This document shows, in pieces, positions 1 to 10,337 of a DNA stretch of 31,204 nt. Location: the NCBI GenBank assembly GCA_933822405.4, contig CAKOGP040001180.1, positions 1 through 31,204 on the forward strand, given 5' to 3'. Source of the DNA: Cylindrotheca closterium (taxonomy: Eukaryota > Bacillariophyta > Bacillariophyceae > Bacillariales > Bacillariaceae). The translations under genes were made by a program, and so were the position numbers. The first letter of the stretch is position 1; every line of letters starts with the position of its first letter. Under the pieces are notes generated by a model. That model saw only the letters and a list, made by a program, of their open reading frames with translations. It did not search any database and was not told the DNA's origin.

Positions 1-164
1 CAAAGTATACCTAGACACAGGAGAACTATTGTCGTGAAAGTGTTGTACAGTCGATTACGAATTTAGATTGCAGAGAGTTTGTTCTGAGCGCTAAAGGCAC
101 TCACGATAGAGCACATTTTGCTTTATTATAACAGTCAGAAGATGCTTGTCATTATCTATTTGTT

Positions 165-800
165 ACCATCTGCTTCCGCAGTACAGGGCCACTAAGATCA
201 TTGTCTCAATTCATTGATGCACTAGTGGAGTGGGAGCGATGGAGTCATGGTTGAGGCATATCTGATGGGTGGAACTGCAATTAATGGACAGGTTTGTAAA
301 TTTTCGACTGATGCTCGTTTTCCATTTACTATTGATCTTCATGTTTACCATCTGCTTCTGCAGTACAGGGCCACTACAATCATTCGCCCAACTCATTGAT
401 GCACTAGTGGGAGCGATTGAGTCATGGTTGAGGCATATCTGATGGGTGAAACTGCAATTGATGGACAGGTTTGTAAATTTTCAACTGATTCTAGTTTTCC
501 ATTTACTATTGATCTTCATGTTTACCATCTGCTTCTGCAGTACAGGGCCACAACAATCATGGTCTCAATTCATTGGTGCACTAGTGGGAGCGATTGAGTC
601 ATGGTTGAGGCATATCTGATGGGTGGAACTGCAATTAATGGACAGGTTTGTAAATTTTCAACTGATGCTCGTTTTCTTGTTACTATTGATCTTCATGTTT
701 ACCATCTGCTTCTGCAGTACAGGGCCACTAGACTCATTGTCTAAACTCACTGATGCAGTAGTGGGAGCGATTGAACAATGGTCGAAGCATTCGGATGAGT
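165..800. repeat. Tandem repeat, about 177-bp unit, 3.6 copies
   Basis: Units begin with ACCATCTGCTTCTGCAGTAC at 165, 347, 524 and 701, giving spacings of 182, 177 and 177 bp. Each unit carries a PstI-like CTGCAG, then an invariant block around GATGCACTAGTGGGAGCGAT, then TTGAGGCATATCTGATGGGT, and ends with ATTGATCTTCATGTTT. The first unit starts less cleanly (TTCCGCAG) and the last decays after about 780, so the edges are approximate. Units 2 and 3 are the most alike. No convincing open reading frame spans it. It may be a satellite or a repeated promoter or UTR module; I cannot tell which. Confidence 0.9.
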
Positions 801-1251
801 AGTTGGTGGCCTCACAGGAGTATAGGTCCAGAATGAAAATGGTTTCAATGATTTAGTACTTCGTGCGATTGATTTGTTAAGGTATAGAAGGTATAGTATA
901 AATAAGCCATCAAGGCCAACACCAACATTGCCATCACTATATTGTCAAATCACTAGAAGCGCATTTGTTTAGACTAGCCTTGTTTTTAAAGCTCATGCAA
1001 ATATTTATGAAATGAAACAAAGTGCTTAGCAGAGCAAAGACATACCGCTCTGTCACCATACGATACTTGAGATATGTATTATAACTAGTCGTGAGGTCTC
1101 TGGACACCTGTGGGATATAATTGCCAGCTCCTTTCTAGAAATAATATTGGATTCAGCTTTCAACTCAACCTTCTTTGGATTTGAGACCCTCAGTGGACAT
1201 GTCAGGTGAAAAGGGGAAGCAAACGGGAATGGTTCAACAATCAGATGTTGG
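801..1251. other. Unassigned sequence after the tandem repeat
   Basis: AT-rich sequence with no reading frame that resembles a known family on either strand. A TATA-like run (GGTATAGTATAAATAAG) lies near 888-905, but no gene start follows it, so I do not call a promoter. Confidence 0.4.
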
Positions 1252-1827
1252 TCACTCAACATTCTCTTGTTTTGTGAGGTGTATGCCATGCATCTCTTCT
1301 GCTTTTGACGATGATTTTGTAGCTTGACGGATTGATTCTATGAAATTTTGTTGAGGAGGACAACATTTGATAGCAAGCACTTGCTGGCAAATTGTTATTT
1401 TGCCTTTTCTTACTGGTGAATTGTTGCCTTGCTCTGAATTTGATTGCTGGGCTTTGGCCCCTTGGCTATACCTTGAGTTGTTTCCTCCAGCGTCGTCAAT
1501 TCTTGTTGAGCCATTCGTCAAACTCTTGATTTGTTTGGATGCGTCGGCAATCTTCTATTGTCACTTGTATTTCTTCTGTGGACAACTCTTGAAGAGATGA
1601 GGTTGATTGGTGCTATCTGTGTCTCCATCTGTCATCCCAGTAATCTGAAGCGAAGTATGATAAAGAGTACTGACAGTATCCATAATATGGAGGCTGTCTC
1701 TGTCCCATGCATTGCACCCTACGTTCTCTCCAAACATAGCTGTAGAAACCATAACACCGTCTATGTCCTTGTGTGTGTAGTTAGAGTGAGCGAAGTCCAA
1801 TCTTTGCCTTCTTGTCAGGCGTAGCAC
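1252..1827 (-). pseudogene. Decayed coding remnant of unknown identity
   Basis: Two overlapping minus-strand frames look like one broken protein. The upstream part (1561-1827) runs RQRLDFAHSNYTHKDIDG to TDGDTDSTNQPHLFK. If the frame is changed near 1600, the reading continues with LQELSTEEIQVTIEDCRR and a few dozen further codons to a stop. A third stretch (1252-1521) is Asn/Gln/Ser/Lys rich. The composition is hydrophilic and could suit a gag-like or nucleic-acid-binding protein, but I recognise no motif. It may equally be chance open frame. The neighbouring DNA gives no help, because the next recognisable item is LINE copy C. Confidence 0.25.
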
Positions 1828-2252
1828 AATGGCATTTTACTGGGTTGGTACTTTTTGATCGCGTTCAGGTAGATTGTAGTCTTCTGCTGTTGGAACTTGA
1901 CCATAGTTTCATAGTGCAGTTCTTGATCTGGACGTGGGAGGTGCAGTTCCAGGTCTTGAAGGCTTGGGAATAAGCAAGGCACGGGACGTTGATTGACTGG
2001 AAGTCTATTGCCGTGCATTTTGAGAAACAAACAGTGAGATTCTTGCCACATTTCGTGACCACTAAGGCGCTGGTGACTGGATGTCAATTTCGTTGCACTT
2101 GGAACAAAGTCATGCATGGACGATTCGTAACGAGTTTTCAGGAGGTATGGGAGGGCAAGAAAAATTGCGGAAGCACAGAAGAGAGAACAAGAAAAAGCTC
2201 TGGTTTGTGGCGCCAGAAAATCGGATTTGCGGAGGAGTAACATCAAAGGAAA
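1828..2252. other. Unassigned; open frame without support
   Basis: A minus-strand frame stays open over 1815-2246 (143 codons). Its protein has no repeated motif, conserved pattern or link to its neighbours. A plus-strand frame covers the same bases. I see nothing that favours either as a gene. Confidence 0.3.
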
Positions 2253-2282
2253 AGCAATAGCAATAGCAATAGCAATAGCAAT
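2253..2282. repeat. (AGCAAT)5 microsatellite
   Basis: Five near-perfect AGCAAT units run from 2253 to 2282 and are followed by ATATAATT. It marks no recognised element boundary. Confidence 0.9.
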
Positions 2283-2629
2283 ATATAATTACCTCAGTCA
2301 CGTGTCATATCCGTTGTATTGTTCTTTTGTGTAGGTGCTGTCTTCTGTTGCCAAGTGATGTGCAAGGAAAACATCCACAGTTTTGATGGTTGCGAAAAAT
2401 GTGATGTCTGGGAGCGAAAAAGGGAAATTGGGTGCAGATATTTGGGATCACCAGTTTGTAGGGAGAAAAGGAGGGGTGTATAATTTTTTCGTTCCGTACA
2501 AGTATTGCCGTTAAAAGGAGGGTTTTTGCCTAAACAAAATAAATAGACAGTTGGAATTTGAATATTTTTTGTTCTGAGAAAAAAAAGGAAAAATGGGAGC
2601 GCACTAAGAAACACAAAAGGGTTAAGGTC
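2283..2629. other. Unassigned flank of LINE copy C
   Basis: The minus-strand frame that carries the copy C reverse transcriptase stays open to 2294. After the residues GRKCSAAPEFDLNP, near 2630, the translation no longer resembles copies A or B and becomes Phe/Leu rich. I read this as read-through into unrelated DNA. Homopurine and A-rich runs are present (2577-2597). Confidence 0.4.
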
Positions 2630-3858
2630 AAATTCCGGTGCCGCGGAGCATTTCCTACCATTGCAAGCATCCCATTCAAAGTCAATAAGCCACGAGAAGG
2701 ACTTCTCTGGATTGATTGCACCACCTGTTGCCCGAATTCCCCCCAACCACAAGGTGGCAGCAGCCTGAACTGAGGCGCAAATATCCTCCCCAGAGTGATG
2801 GACCGTGCCACCTGCTTCAATCACATCCGTATTGTCAACAAAACAGAAACATTGGGCTGTCACTAGTTGTGACTCTAGCACCAAAAGACACTCAAATCCA
2901 TAGCCCATTGCTTCCATCATTGTGATTAACACCGAGCTCGTTGAGATCCAAATGGGGGGTCCGGCACCATTCCCTTGCCCACAACCTTGGAATGGCACCG
3001 CTGACGGAGGGCGAAAGCTTCTCTTGGAGTCACCAAAACCTGTGCAAACACGGTGGGTAGCGGAGGAGAGCATGTTGAACATCGATGATAGGACATGCCA
3101 TGTCAAGCCAAACCGCAACATTGTGACAGGCAGAAGTCTCCAGGCTTCTTTTCAATGGCAAAGTTTATCAGGTTTTGCCATTGAAGAGGAACAAAGCCTG
3201 TGGTGAGAGGAATGTTCCGGAAGAGGGCGTCACAGTACGCTATGGATGAAGACTGGATAGCCGCCTTGAAGTGTCCATTATGAAGTCCATGAGGTTTGGA
3301 TCCTTTATTCTTGGGGTTCCGCGACCAACAGTACACATGATCGTCCTTGGAGACTTGCAAGTGGACTGGAGAGTGCCCTTTGTGGAACTGGCAGTGAGAT
3401 AAGAAAGAAGCTGTAGCTGGATCCAACAGATCAGGTAACGTGTAACGACCTTCCAACAATGCCAGAGAATTTATTTCAACGTTGTCACCGGTAAATTTGC
3501 TATATAACGGTTTGGCCATAGGTGGGCGCTCGTGTTTGATCATAGCGTGCCGTGTTTTCTTGCATCCACCCATCTTCTACAAGGCGGCGGTCAATGATGG
3601 TCCGGAGACTTGTAGTACCATCTGGTAAGTGTTCTTCAATTTGAATAGCCTGAAGGCCCCTGGAGATCCTTTGCTCTGGGCGACGACGGCGTCTCGTCTC
3701 CTCTCTTTGCTTCATTTGTTGTAACCAAAAGAATCTATCATGGGCCTTCCAAGACTTCCACTGATGCTTCTTTGCGTCCTTGGTTTGGACCGTCAAGAAG
3801 TCTTTCCTCCATTGGCCTGCTTGTACAAGGAGCGCTCTTCAGTCCTCCAGATCGACCT
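2630..3858 (-). mobile_element. LINE-like element, fragment (copy C)
   Basis: A 1.2-kb piece of the same non-LTR family as copies A and B. It holds the basic linker that precedes the RT, the N-terminal part of the RT, and part of the RT palm. On its upstream (right) side it stops exactly at the (TA)n tract that ends copy A. On its downstream side it loses similarity near 2630. ORF1, endonuclease, RNase H and the C-terminal zinc domain are all absent. Confidence 0.8.
2630..3858 (-). pseudogene. Reverse transcriptase fragment, LINE copy C
   Basis: From upstream to downstream: an Arg/Lys-rich linker (3858-3600, KKHQWKSWKAHD then ETRRRRRPEQ), the RT N-terminal region (LVEDGWMQEN, LLDPATASFLSHCQF, PHGLHNGHFKA, FAIEKKPGD), then after a frame change the palm (MLRFGLTW, VPFQGCGQGNGAGPPIW, CFCFVDNTDV, GGIRATGGAINPEKSFSWL). 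Each block matches copies A or B closely. Directly after EKKPGD, near 3121, the reading jumps to the block before motif B. About 95 residues are therefore missing, including the motif A aspartate. The catalytic box reads VDN instead of VDD. There is a stop in the linker near 3843. This copy cannot encode an active RT. Confidence 0.82.

Positions 3859-3893
<35 letters not shown>
3859..3893 (-). repeat. (TA)n tract, 3' tail of LINE copy A
   Basis: About 17 TA repeats with one AA interruption. On the minus strand it lies directly after the 3' untranslated region of copy A. The bases before it (plus strand 3891-3915, with CATTAAT then GTATTA) match those before the (TA)n of copy B (22531-22558), so it is read as the element tail rather than a random microsatellite. 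Confidence 0.7.
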
Positions 3894-4171
3894 ACTTAAT
3901 CATTAATTGGTATTATGCTACTTCTAGAGTATCCAACTGCCGGTGTAATACGGCTGTAGATGCCAGGAAGTGGGTTGCTTTTGGTCAACAAAGTTTGAAC
4001 CATGTGGAGGCGTTCAATAGAGGAACGTTGCTCGCAAGTCGAAAGTGTCAAGGGACGATCGGCTCTCCCACGCAAGGTGGGGTGGAGAATATGTATGTGT
4101 TAGACTGGGGTACGTGTGGCTTGTGATGTACCGGTACCAGAATCACTTTGGTAAATATGTAGACAAGTAAG
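3894..4171 (-). other. 3' untranslated region of LINE copy A
   Basis: Non-coding sequence between the last stop of the pol frame (about 4172) and the (TA)n tail. The last 25 bases resemble those of copy B. A plus-strand open frame crosses this stretch and the TA tract, but it encodes Ile-Tyr repeats from the microsatellite and is not a gene. Confidence 0.55.
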
Positions 4172-5066
4172 TCAGGGGGCTGCTGGGCGAGGAGTAGGGT
4201 GGGTCAGTTCCCACATCAATCGTCGCCTGCCTGCAAGAGATCGTCTGATTTTGCGGCGGGCTTCGGAGATGACGAGGACCCATTCCTCCTTGTCCGCCAG
4301 GTGGAGTCGGAGGACGTCTACAAGGCGGGATCGACGGATGACAGGGCGAAGGTTCCGAGGTAGGTCGCGAGGACCCATGTCAAACTCTTCGTGGATGCGT
4401 CGATCAAGAGCAGTCGCGCGCTGTTGGTTGACGATGTTGTCGTCAGAATGAAAGACATCATTGCGATGCTTCCACATGCCTTTACCGATAAGGATGAGCT
4501 GTCGAGATAGATTGGCAGCCCAGCGGTTACCGGATCGGCGACTACCGCGAGAGCGGTAGAATTGTTGCTGGAGGTCGGCCCAGCCGTGGACGAGAAGGCC
4601 TTCGAGGAGACATTGGGGGCCAAGGCGGAGTTGGGCCTCACAGACTTGGGTGAGGGCGGAAGAAGACATTCCGTGTAGGCGGTACCACGGAGTCTCTGTT
4701 TGAGGCTGGTTGTGAGGGGTGCGAATAGTGCGAAGGAGGGCCCCGAAGAATTGGGCAATGGGTGGAGCAGTGGTGGTGGACTGGAACCATTCTTGGAGTT
4801 CTTGGAGTAGGAGCTGCCACTGGGTCTTGGCGCGGTCGGAAGGGCAGCGGGGGACATGTAGGTGGTCTTCCTCCAGGCCGCACAAGGGGCATTGGTTCTT
4901 GGAGTCGAGGCCCCATCATTTACGGAACTTGCCGCCGCCGCACATCCCAACGGTGTGTTTTGTGATGAAGCGCTGTTCGGCGGGCTTCAGAGACTTCATC
5001 GCTCGGTGCACGATTGGCCAGTCCACCGATCGGAAGTGTTCGGGAGCGAGGCGGCCTTTGGCTGCC
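4172..5066 (-). pseudogene. C-terminal zinc-binding domain of LINE copy A pol
   Basis: The minus strand reads HTVGMCGGGKFRKWWG, then CPLCGLEEDHLHVPRCP near 4915-4840: a CxxC...H...C cluster like the zf-RVT domain found after the RT in many plant and algal LINEs. A 237-codon open frame (4172-4885) follows. Its helical segment (LLEGLLVHGWADLQQQFY, then RWAANLSRQLILIGKGMWKH) and basic C-terminus match copy B at 23006-23482. The family role of such domains is presumed RNA or DNA binding during target-primed reverse transcription; that is inference here. The Cys/His cluster and the main frame are readable, with a frame change just upstream. It ends at a normal-looking stop before the 3' untranslated region. 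Confidence 0.72.
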
Positions 5067-5520
5067 CATTATTCCATCAATTCCGGCAGGACAACGGCGA
5101 TTCTAAGGCCAGGCAGGAGACCTTCTTGTTGTCGATGTAGATCGCACAGGGTTCGGAGAAGAACTTGGGATTGGTGGCGATCGTGTCCTCGGTGGCGATC
5201 AGCTTGTCGGCGTAGCCCTGGAAAATGTCGTCCACCTCGGAGTTCCGTCGTTCCCACCAAGACATCTGTCGCCATGTCTTGGTTCGGTCAGCGTGGCCAT
5301 CCACATGTTGTTCGGCCCAGGATATGTTGGAAACTTGGAGGGCTTCGCGGATGGAGAACAAGAGATCAAAGTGTGGGGCCAAGTCGAGAAGGCCTGGCGA
5401 AGCGCGGCAATCCCATCACACGCCCCCCCATCAAGTTCGTCAAGTTCGTAGCTGGACAGCGGCTGTGCCCACTTGTTGCTTGAAGGAGCCATCGCTGATC
5501 ACCCGTAGCTTCCCCTTCTC
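5067..5520 (-). pseudogene. RNase H remnant of LINE copy A
   Basis: The reading begins RVISDGSFKQQVGTAAVQ at about 5500-5443, which is the first beta strand and catalytic Asp of RNase HI (Asp codon near 5491-5493). In another frame it continues FDLLFSIREALQVSNISW then EQHVDGHADR (5373-5285), which matches the late RNase HI block with the HVxGHxD signature. Only about 40 codons separate the two blocks, where the family normally has much more, including the catalytic Glu and second Asp. The centre is therefore deleted and the enzyme would be dead. The block after it, SWWERRNSEVDD, also occurs in copy B, which has lost RNase H altogether. Confidence 0.7.
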
Positions 5521-7545
5521 CAGTGCCTCCAGGAGGACTTGTTCGTCACCCTCAATGTAGATGTATTCCGGGACCCATCCCAAATTGTCGTCCATGTCGG
5601 CTGCCAATTCCCTCCAGATGTGAAGGATCGAGGCTGGCAAGGACTCCTGGTCTGGTAGATCTACCGGGGCTGTGCCCGTGACAGTGATGTAGGCTGTCCG
5701 TGGGTGAAGGTTGACTGAGGCCCATTGGACGTCCCCAGGAAGGGTGCCCGTCCAGGTGTGGTGAAGATCCCTTCGGAAGGTCTTATGGGAACGCGAGTTG
5801 ATGGGCCGGTAGATTGCCAGGTTTTTGTCTGTCCAATGGAAGAGGATCAAAGTGGTACAAGAGAAGAGCCAGGTCCAGCGGTCTAGCGAATCAGACCACG
5901 GTCCGAGGGGCTGCAACAATCGGCGACGGCGGCTGTAGGGGCGGAGGACAGCTTGAGAGAGGAAGCGTCGCCATAGGTCCCAGTGAGAGGGGCCAGGGCG
6001 TCGAGTTCGGGGCCAATTGTAGCTGGTAACAAAGTGTCCAGAGGGGTGGCCGGCAAGAGAAGCTGCCGTCAGGGAACGACCATCGGAGATATTGGCGGCA
6101 CTAGTTGAGCCACAGCAAGTCCTCTTGGTCGACCAAGGCATCGATGAAGATGTCCATCAAGAGACGATCGTCGACACAGTGGAGGGACAAGGGAGGGGAG
6201 GAGATCTCGACTCTGATGCCCAATGAGTCGAGCTCGATCCAACCCCGTTTGAGCCATGTTTTGGAGGCAAGGATCCCGGTGTTGGTGGGTTCTTGTTGAA
6301 GAAGGGGAAAGGAGGTGCCCGTTTCGAGTTGGTGGGACTGTAGGTTGGCCTCCAGGTACTGGCCGGTCTCGGTACGGTTGGCCAAATGGCGCATTATAAA
6401 ACTGAGATGATGGAAGACTTGAAGGGCGAAAGGATGCGGGATACCCAATCCCTGGTACTTCAGAGGGGCAAAGACCACGACGCGGGGAAAGGAACGGCAA
6501 ACCCCAGCTTTGTGCAAACTCGCTTGGAGGATTGGTGACATGATGGACACCCAGTCGGAGCGGCCCAGTGTGGAAAGGGGCATCACGTACTCCAAAGTTT
6601 TCATGGCGGTTGCCTTGAGCAAGGGAAGAACGTCATAGTGAAGTAGATGTTGGGGAAGGAACTTGGCTGCCCAGTTCTTGGCCTTCTCCCGCAGGGCAAG
6701 GTGTTGTGCAGTTCCGGTCTCAAGTGGGGCCATCATGACTCCCAGGGTCCGTTCAGCTTCATCGGGTTGGAGGCGTCGTAGTGTCGCCCACGGCCCAGTC
6801 GGGTCTTGGAGGGTCAGTTCGCCAGGCATTTCAGCCTTCCTTCGAAACACCCACGTGCCAGAGGACGGCCGCCATTTGAAATCAATCAGCCACCAGAAGG
6901 ACTTCGCCGGGTTGATAGCTCCACCAGTGGCACTGATGCCACCCGACCATAGGTCCAAAGCCGATTGTACCAAAGGGAGGAGGTCTTCGCCAGTCGTCTC
7001 CACGTTGTCGTTGGACTCCATGACATCGGTGTCATCAACAAAGCAGAAGCACAAAGCGAAGAACTCCTCGTTAGTGAGGGCAGTGTTGCTCATGTACCCA
7101 AATCCCTCGGCCTCTATGGCGTCAATGAGGATGGCACTGATTGCAAGATACACGGGCCTGCGCCGTTGCCTTGACCGCAGCCTTGGAAGGGAACATCGCC
7201 AGTGGGCCCAAAGGTCAGATCCGAGTTGCCAAAGCCAGCTCGGACCCTGTGTTTAGCCTTGGCCAAGATATCGAACATTAGGTTGGTGACAGTGACCGGC
7301 AGGCCGAATCTCCGCAAGGCCGTCTTCGCCACCCAGTGAACGATGCGATCGAAGCAAGACTTTGCGTCGTTCGAGATCCAGCCGGAAGACCGTCTTTCCA
7401 GGATGAGCGAGTCCCAGATCAATCGTTTGGATAGGGCAAGATCAATGGACTGGTGCTGCTTGCGTGACCCACACTGTCCTTCAGGGATGATGTCATCCTC
7501 CTCAGCATTCTTCATTGCAGCCCGACCCGCCTTCTTATAGACGTT
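5521..7545 (-). pseudogene. Reverse transcriptase and thumb of LINE copy A
   Basis: The RT starts abruptly in mid-domain: VYKKAGR (about 7544), then PEGQCGSRKQHQSIDLAL, motif A SNDAKSCFDR (Asp codon near 7366-7368), and motif B VPFQGCGQGNGAGP. After a frameshift near 7130-7150 it continues with motif C CFCFVDDTDV (near 7036), GGISATGGAINPAKSFWWL, and a long thumb or connection region (HYDVLPLLKATAMKTLEY, LKYQGLGIPHPFALQVFH) to about 6100. Further frame changes lead toward RNase H. All three palm aspartates are present, unlike copy C. The N-terminal RT motifs and the endonuclease seen in copy B are missing. Homology to copy B is clear but distant. Confidence 0.8.
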
Positions 7546-10199
7546 TCTACTTGAACAGCCAAGGCCGCCAAGGGTTGGGCAGAGGATGGTTCCTGAAATT
7601 GAACACCTGCACTTATACGGCCCTTCTTGGCTGGTTGTTTTGGTGGCTTGCCCTGCTTGGTGGCCTTCTTTGGTTGTGTCAATGTGTTGGGAACCATAGT
7701 GCTCTGCCCGGTGGATGACTTGCCTAAGGTTCTGTTGCTAGATCTGACCGGTGGAGTCAATGCTTGACGTTCAGGAGACTCGCGATTGTTGTGGGGTGGA
7801 GTGGGAGATGGCTGACCCATCATGGTAGGTAGATCGCTGGCCTGACTCTGGAGGACAGCAAGCTGTGCTTGCAGTGCCGCATTGTCCGCACGTTGTTGTG
7901 CCAAGGCGCGTTCCTGATCCTCCAGCGCATTGTCCCAAATCTTGATCTCATTGAAGGCATCTTCCAGCTGTTGCTCTTGTTCCTGCATCTTGTCCATCAT
8001 TCCCGTCACGGTCTTCCCATCATCAATGTCTTTGTTGTTAGCCATATCCAAATCAATTGAGAGTTGGCCATTGTAGACATCCGTTGTGTCTTCCATCACA
8101 TCATCCAGGAACTCCATCCTCAACCGTGTCTGGCAAGGCGGTAGCCTCCACAGCACAAAGTGTGTTTGTGCACCATTTGAGGTTCTTACGCCGAGCCATA
8201 CTGATCTCTGATTGCAGAACCCATTTACAAAGGGCTTGATCGGTTTTTGTCGGAGTTGGCTCATACAGGTGATGAGTCAGAAAAGGGACCAGGCCCTTCA
8301 AGACGTTATGAGCCAATTGTCCAAACTTCTTGCAACACACCAGGATGTAGGTGCCCTCCATCTCGCCTGGTAAAACCATCAAGAACAACGGATCGGGCTT
8401 GTGACGCTCCTGATCATTCTTCAGCTTGGGGTCAGCAGCCTCAGCCATTTTCCGTTGGGCTGGGGAGAGATTGTTAAGGAACGGATTCTCATTATCAGTG
8501 ATCAACTTCTTCTTCTTCTTTGCCTTCTTTTTCACCTTTGTTGCCGCCTTCTTAGACCAAACATCTGTGAATTGACCGACTTTAGAGCCAGAGGATTCAT
8601 TGGAATTGTCGTCAGAAGAGTCATCGTCTAGTCATCGTCTAGTCATTGTCTGAGTCATCAGTCTCAGTTGTTGATTGGTGAGAGTGAGAAGCTTTGTTGG
8701 CTTGAGCTGGGGTTGTCTTGGTCAACAAGAGAAGCTTAAACAAGGTGCATGAGCCAAACATAGTAGTAGTAGCGAACTTCAACATCCCAGGAAGGTCCAT
8801 GACCAAATAAAGGACCTCTGTCAGGATGTAGTAATCATGTAGTTTGCTAATAAGGGTGAGGGTAGCATCCTTGACCAGACCATAGGTCTTTGCACTGACC
8901 GGTTTCTGTTGAGCAGACTTCCAATCACTGATAAATGTAGCTGGAGCAGCGAAGGGGAAGTCTGGCTTCACCCCAGCGTTGCTCACCGCATCATCATCCT
9001 TATTATCATCATCATCTCCGTCGTCCTCATCATCTGAAGAAAGTGGTGCCGTCACTAGTATTTCATTGTCATTGTTGTCCTGATTTGGTTGTTGGTAGGC
9101 ATTGCCATCAATAGTAGTGGCATCGTTGTCCGCAGCCTTGGCATTGTCAGCATTTTCCCCAATCGATCCGTCATCATCCACCAGTGCATCATATCTATTG
9201 TCGGTCAGATTACGATGACACTTCCTTTGATCCACTAAAGTCGTTTTGTTCAAATGAGAGTGGCCTACCGCATTGTCCAAATTGTCATTCATTGGATCAC
9301 TGTTCTTCTGAATTGCATGTTGAATGTGATGGGTTGAACTTTCTGGTCGGAAAAAGGACTGAAAAAGTTTTTGTTTGATGCCACGGATGATTGACAAAGG
9401 CAGCTCGTTATAATAGTCGTCGTCAAAGGTTGTTGCCCATGGATAATCAAACATTTCAGAACAAATCAACCAAAAGCCAACACACTGATTTCCCAGACGA
9501 AGTCGAGGATCCGACTTGTCCCCATAAAAGAATTGATTGTTGTTCTGGTTTTTCTCAAATTCGTCAATACCAAAAAATAAGAAAGGGTTCTGCAATGAAA
9601 TTTGCATAGCAAGAACTTGCAGTGACCAGACGTCTTTGGCTGCTTTATCCTCGATTGTGTAGAGATCAAAAGAGGAGATGAGATATTGAGCCAGTTGGGC
9701 ATTATCAGAGTTCAGATATGTAAAAATCTGAATAAATTGATCGTTGCATGTTGGTGTGGGCATCAAATCGCAAACAAGGTTGATTCCAAGCGCCTGGATA
9801 TTGATCATCCCAGGCTGCAAAAAAGGCGTTGCCTGTTTGAATGCGATCCATTCTTTGCAGCGCTCGATTGACTGCTTCACCACAGTAAAATTTCTTTGAC
9901 CACCACTCAGATCATTTAGGAACCAGTTTATTGTAGTCCTCTCTATGCCGCGCCTCTAGCTTGGCGATTCATTCATTGTGCCTCAAATTTGTCGGCCGTT
10001 CGTAGAGCGTCTTGATCATTAGCGATTTGCTTGATGTCAACATCATTGGAATTGACAGGGTCTCTGTCTTTGGGCTGTTCCAAATCAATTTCCAGCCGTT
10101 TTTTCATCGCTTTTTTTCCTACAGAGGAAGCCGTGGACTTAGCCACGCCCAGTTTTTTGTACTAGCCGAGGCAGCCTTCGAAGCTGGAGATTTGGCCAT
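7546..10199 (-). pseudogene. ORF1 protein of LINE copy A
   Basis: It probably starts at the ATG at 10199-10197 (MAKSPASKAASAS, basic). After one early frameshift and a few stops comes a long 414-codon frame (9883-8639) with an alpha/beta-looking region (LNSDNAQLAQYLISSFDL, LQVLAMQISLQNPFLFFG), an acidic linker (DDEDDGDDDD) and a hydrophobic segment. A frameshift at the 11-bp repeat follows. Next are a Lys-rich tract (KKKAKKKKK, 8535 on), the block FLMVLPGEMEGTYILVCC with FGQLAHNVLKGLVPFLTHH, a coiled coil (EQEQQLEDAFNEIKIW on) and a Pro/Lys-rich tail. The N-terminal and LPG blocks are shared with ORF1 of copy B. By position it should be the nucleic-acid-binding ORF1 partner. I see no CCHC zinc knuckle or RRM signature. 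Confidence 0.7.
8621..8653. repeat. 11-bp tandem repeat that shifts the ORF1 frame
   Basis: Two TCATCGTCTAG units (8621-8631, 8632-8642) and a third, diverged unit (8643-8653). Two extra units add 22 bases, which is not a multiple of three. The upstream ORF1 frame ends here in TAG, and the downstream ORF1 frame lies exactly one unit-pair offset away. Confidence 0.85.
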
Positions 10200-10337
10200 A
10201 TTTTGCCAGTGTTTTGCCGTTTGTTTGTTGATAAATTCAAAGTTTTCTACGTATAATCAGTACTAGCGCTGTGTGGAGCAGATTGGCCGGTTCTGCGTGT
10301 TTGCGTGTTGTTTCATTTCTTATTTTCTTTTTTCTAT
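10200..10337 (-). other. 5' leader of LINE copy A
   Basis: 138 bases between the end of copia RT homology (10338) and the presumed ORF1 start codon (10199). It is A-rich at its beginning and has no ATG in good context before ORF1. LINEs of this kind usually carry an internal promoter in this region, but no element can be identified by eye. Confidence 0.45.

Larger units (their letters stand above)
3859..10337 (-). mobile_element. LINE-like non-LTR retrotransposon, copy A
   Basis: A 6.5-kb element on the minus strand with both ends visible: a 5' leader starting at 10337 against copia sequence, ORF1 (10199-7546), a pol region (7545-4172) with RT, RNase H remnant and Cys/His domain, a 3' untranslated region, and a (TA)n tail. 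Compared with copy B, the EEP endonuclease and the first part of the RT are missing, and ORF1 is joined directly to the RT at about 7545. Base composition changes there too: ORF1 is AT-richer and encodes Asn/Gln/Asp-rich protein, while pol is GC-richer. The element is either internally deleted or a chimera of two lineages. Confidence 0.8.

Noticed and set aside
165..800. CRISPR array.
   Set aside because: Units are about 177 bp and repeat end to end without short unique spacers. The window is eukaryotic.
3740..4126. Plus-strand frame of 128 codons.
   Set aside because: Its middle is Ile-Tyr repeats encoded by the (TA)n tract, and both ends overlap LINE sequence on the other strand.
4719..5483. 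Long plus-strand open frame of 254 codons, and similar ones opposite LINE copy A (for example 6663-7256).
   Set aside because: They lie antisense to recognisable LINE pol domains, have Arg/Ser/Pro-rich translations typical of shadow frames in GC-rich DNA, and show no motif.
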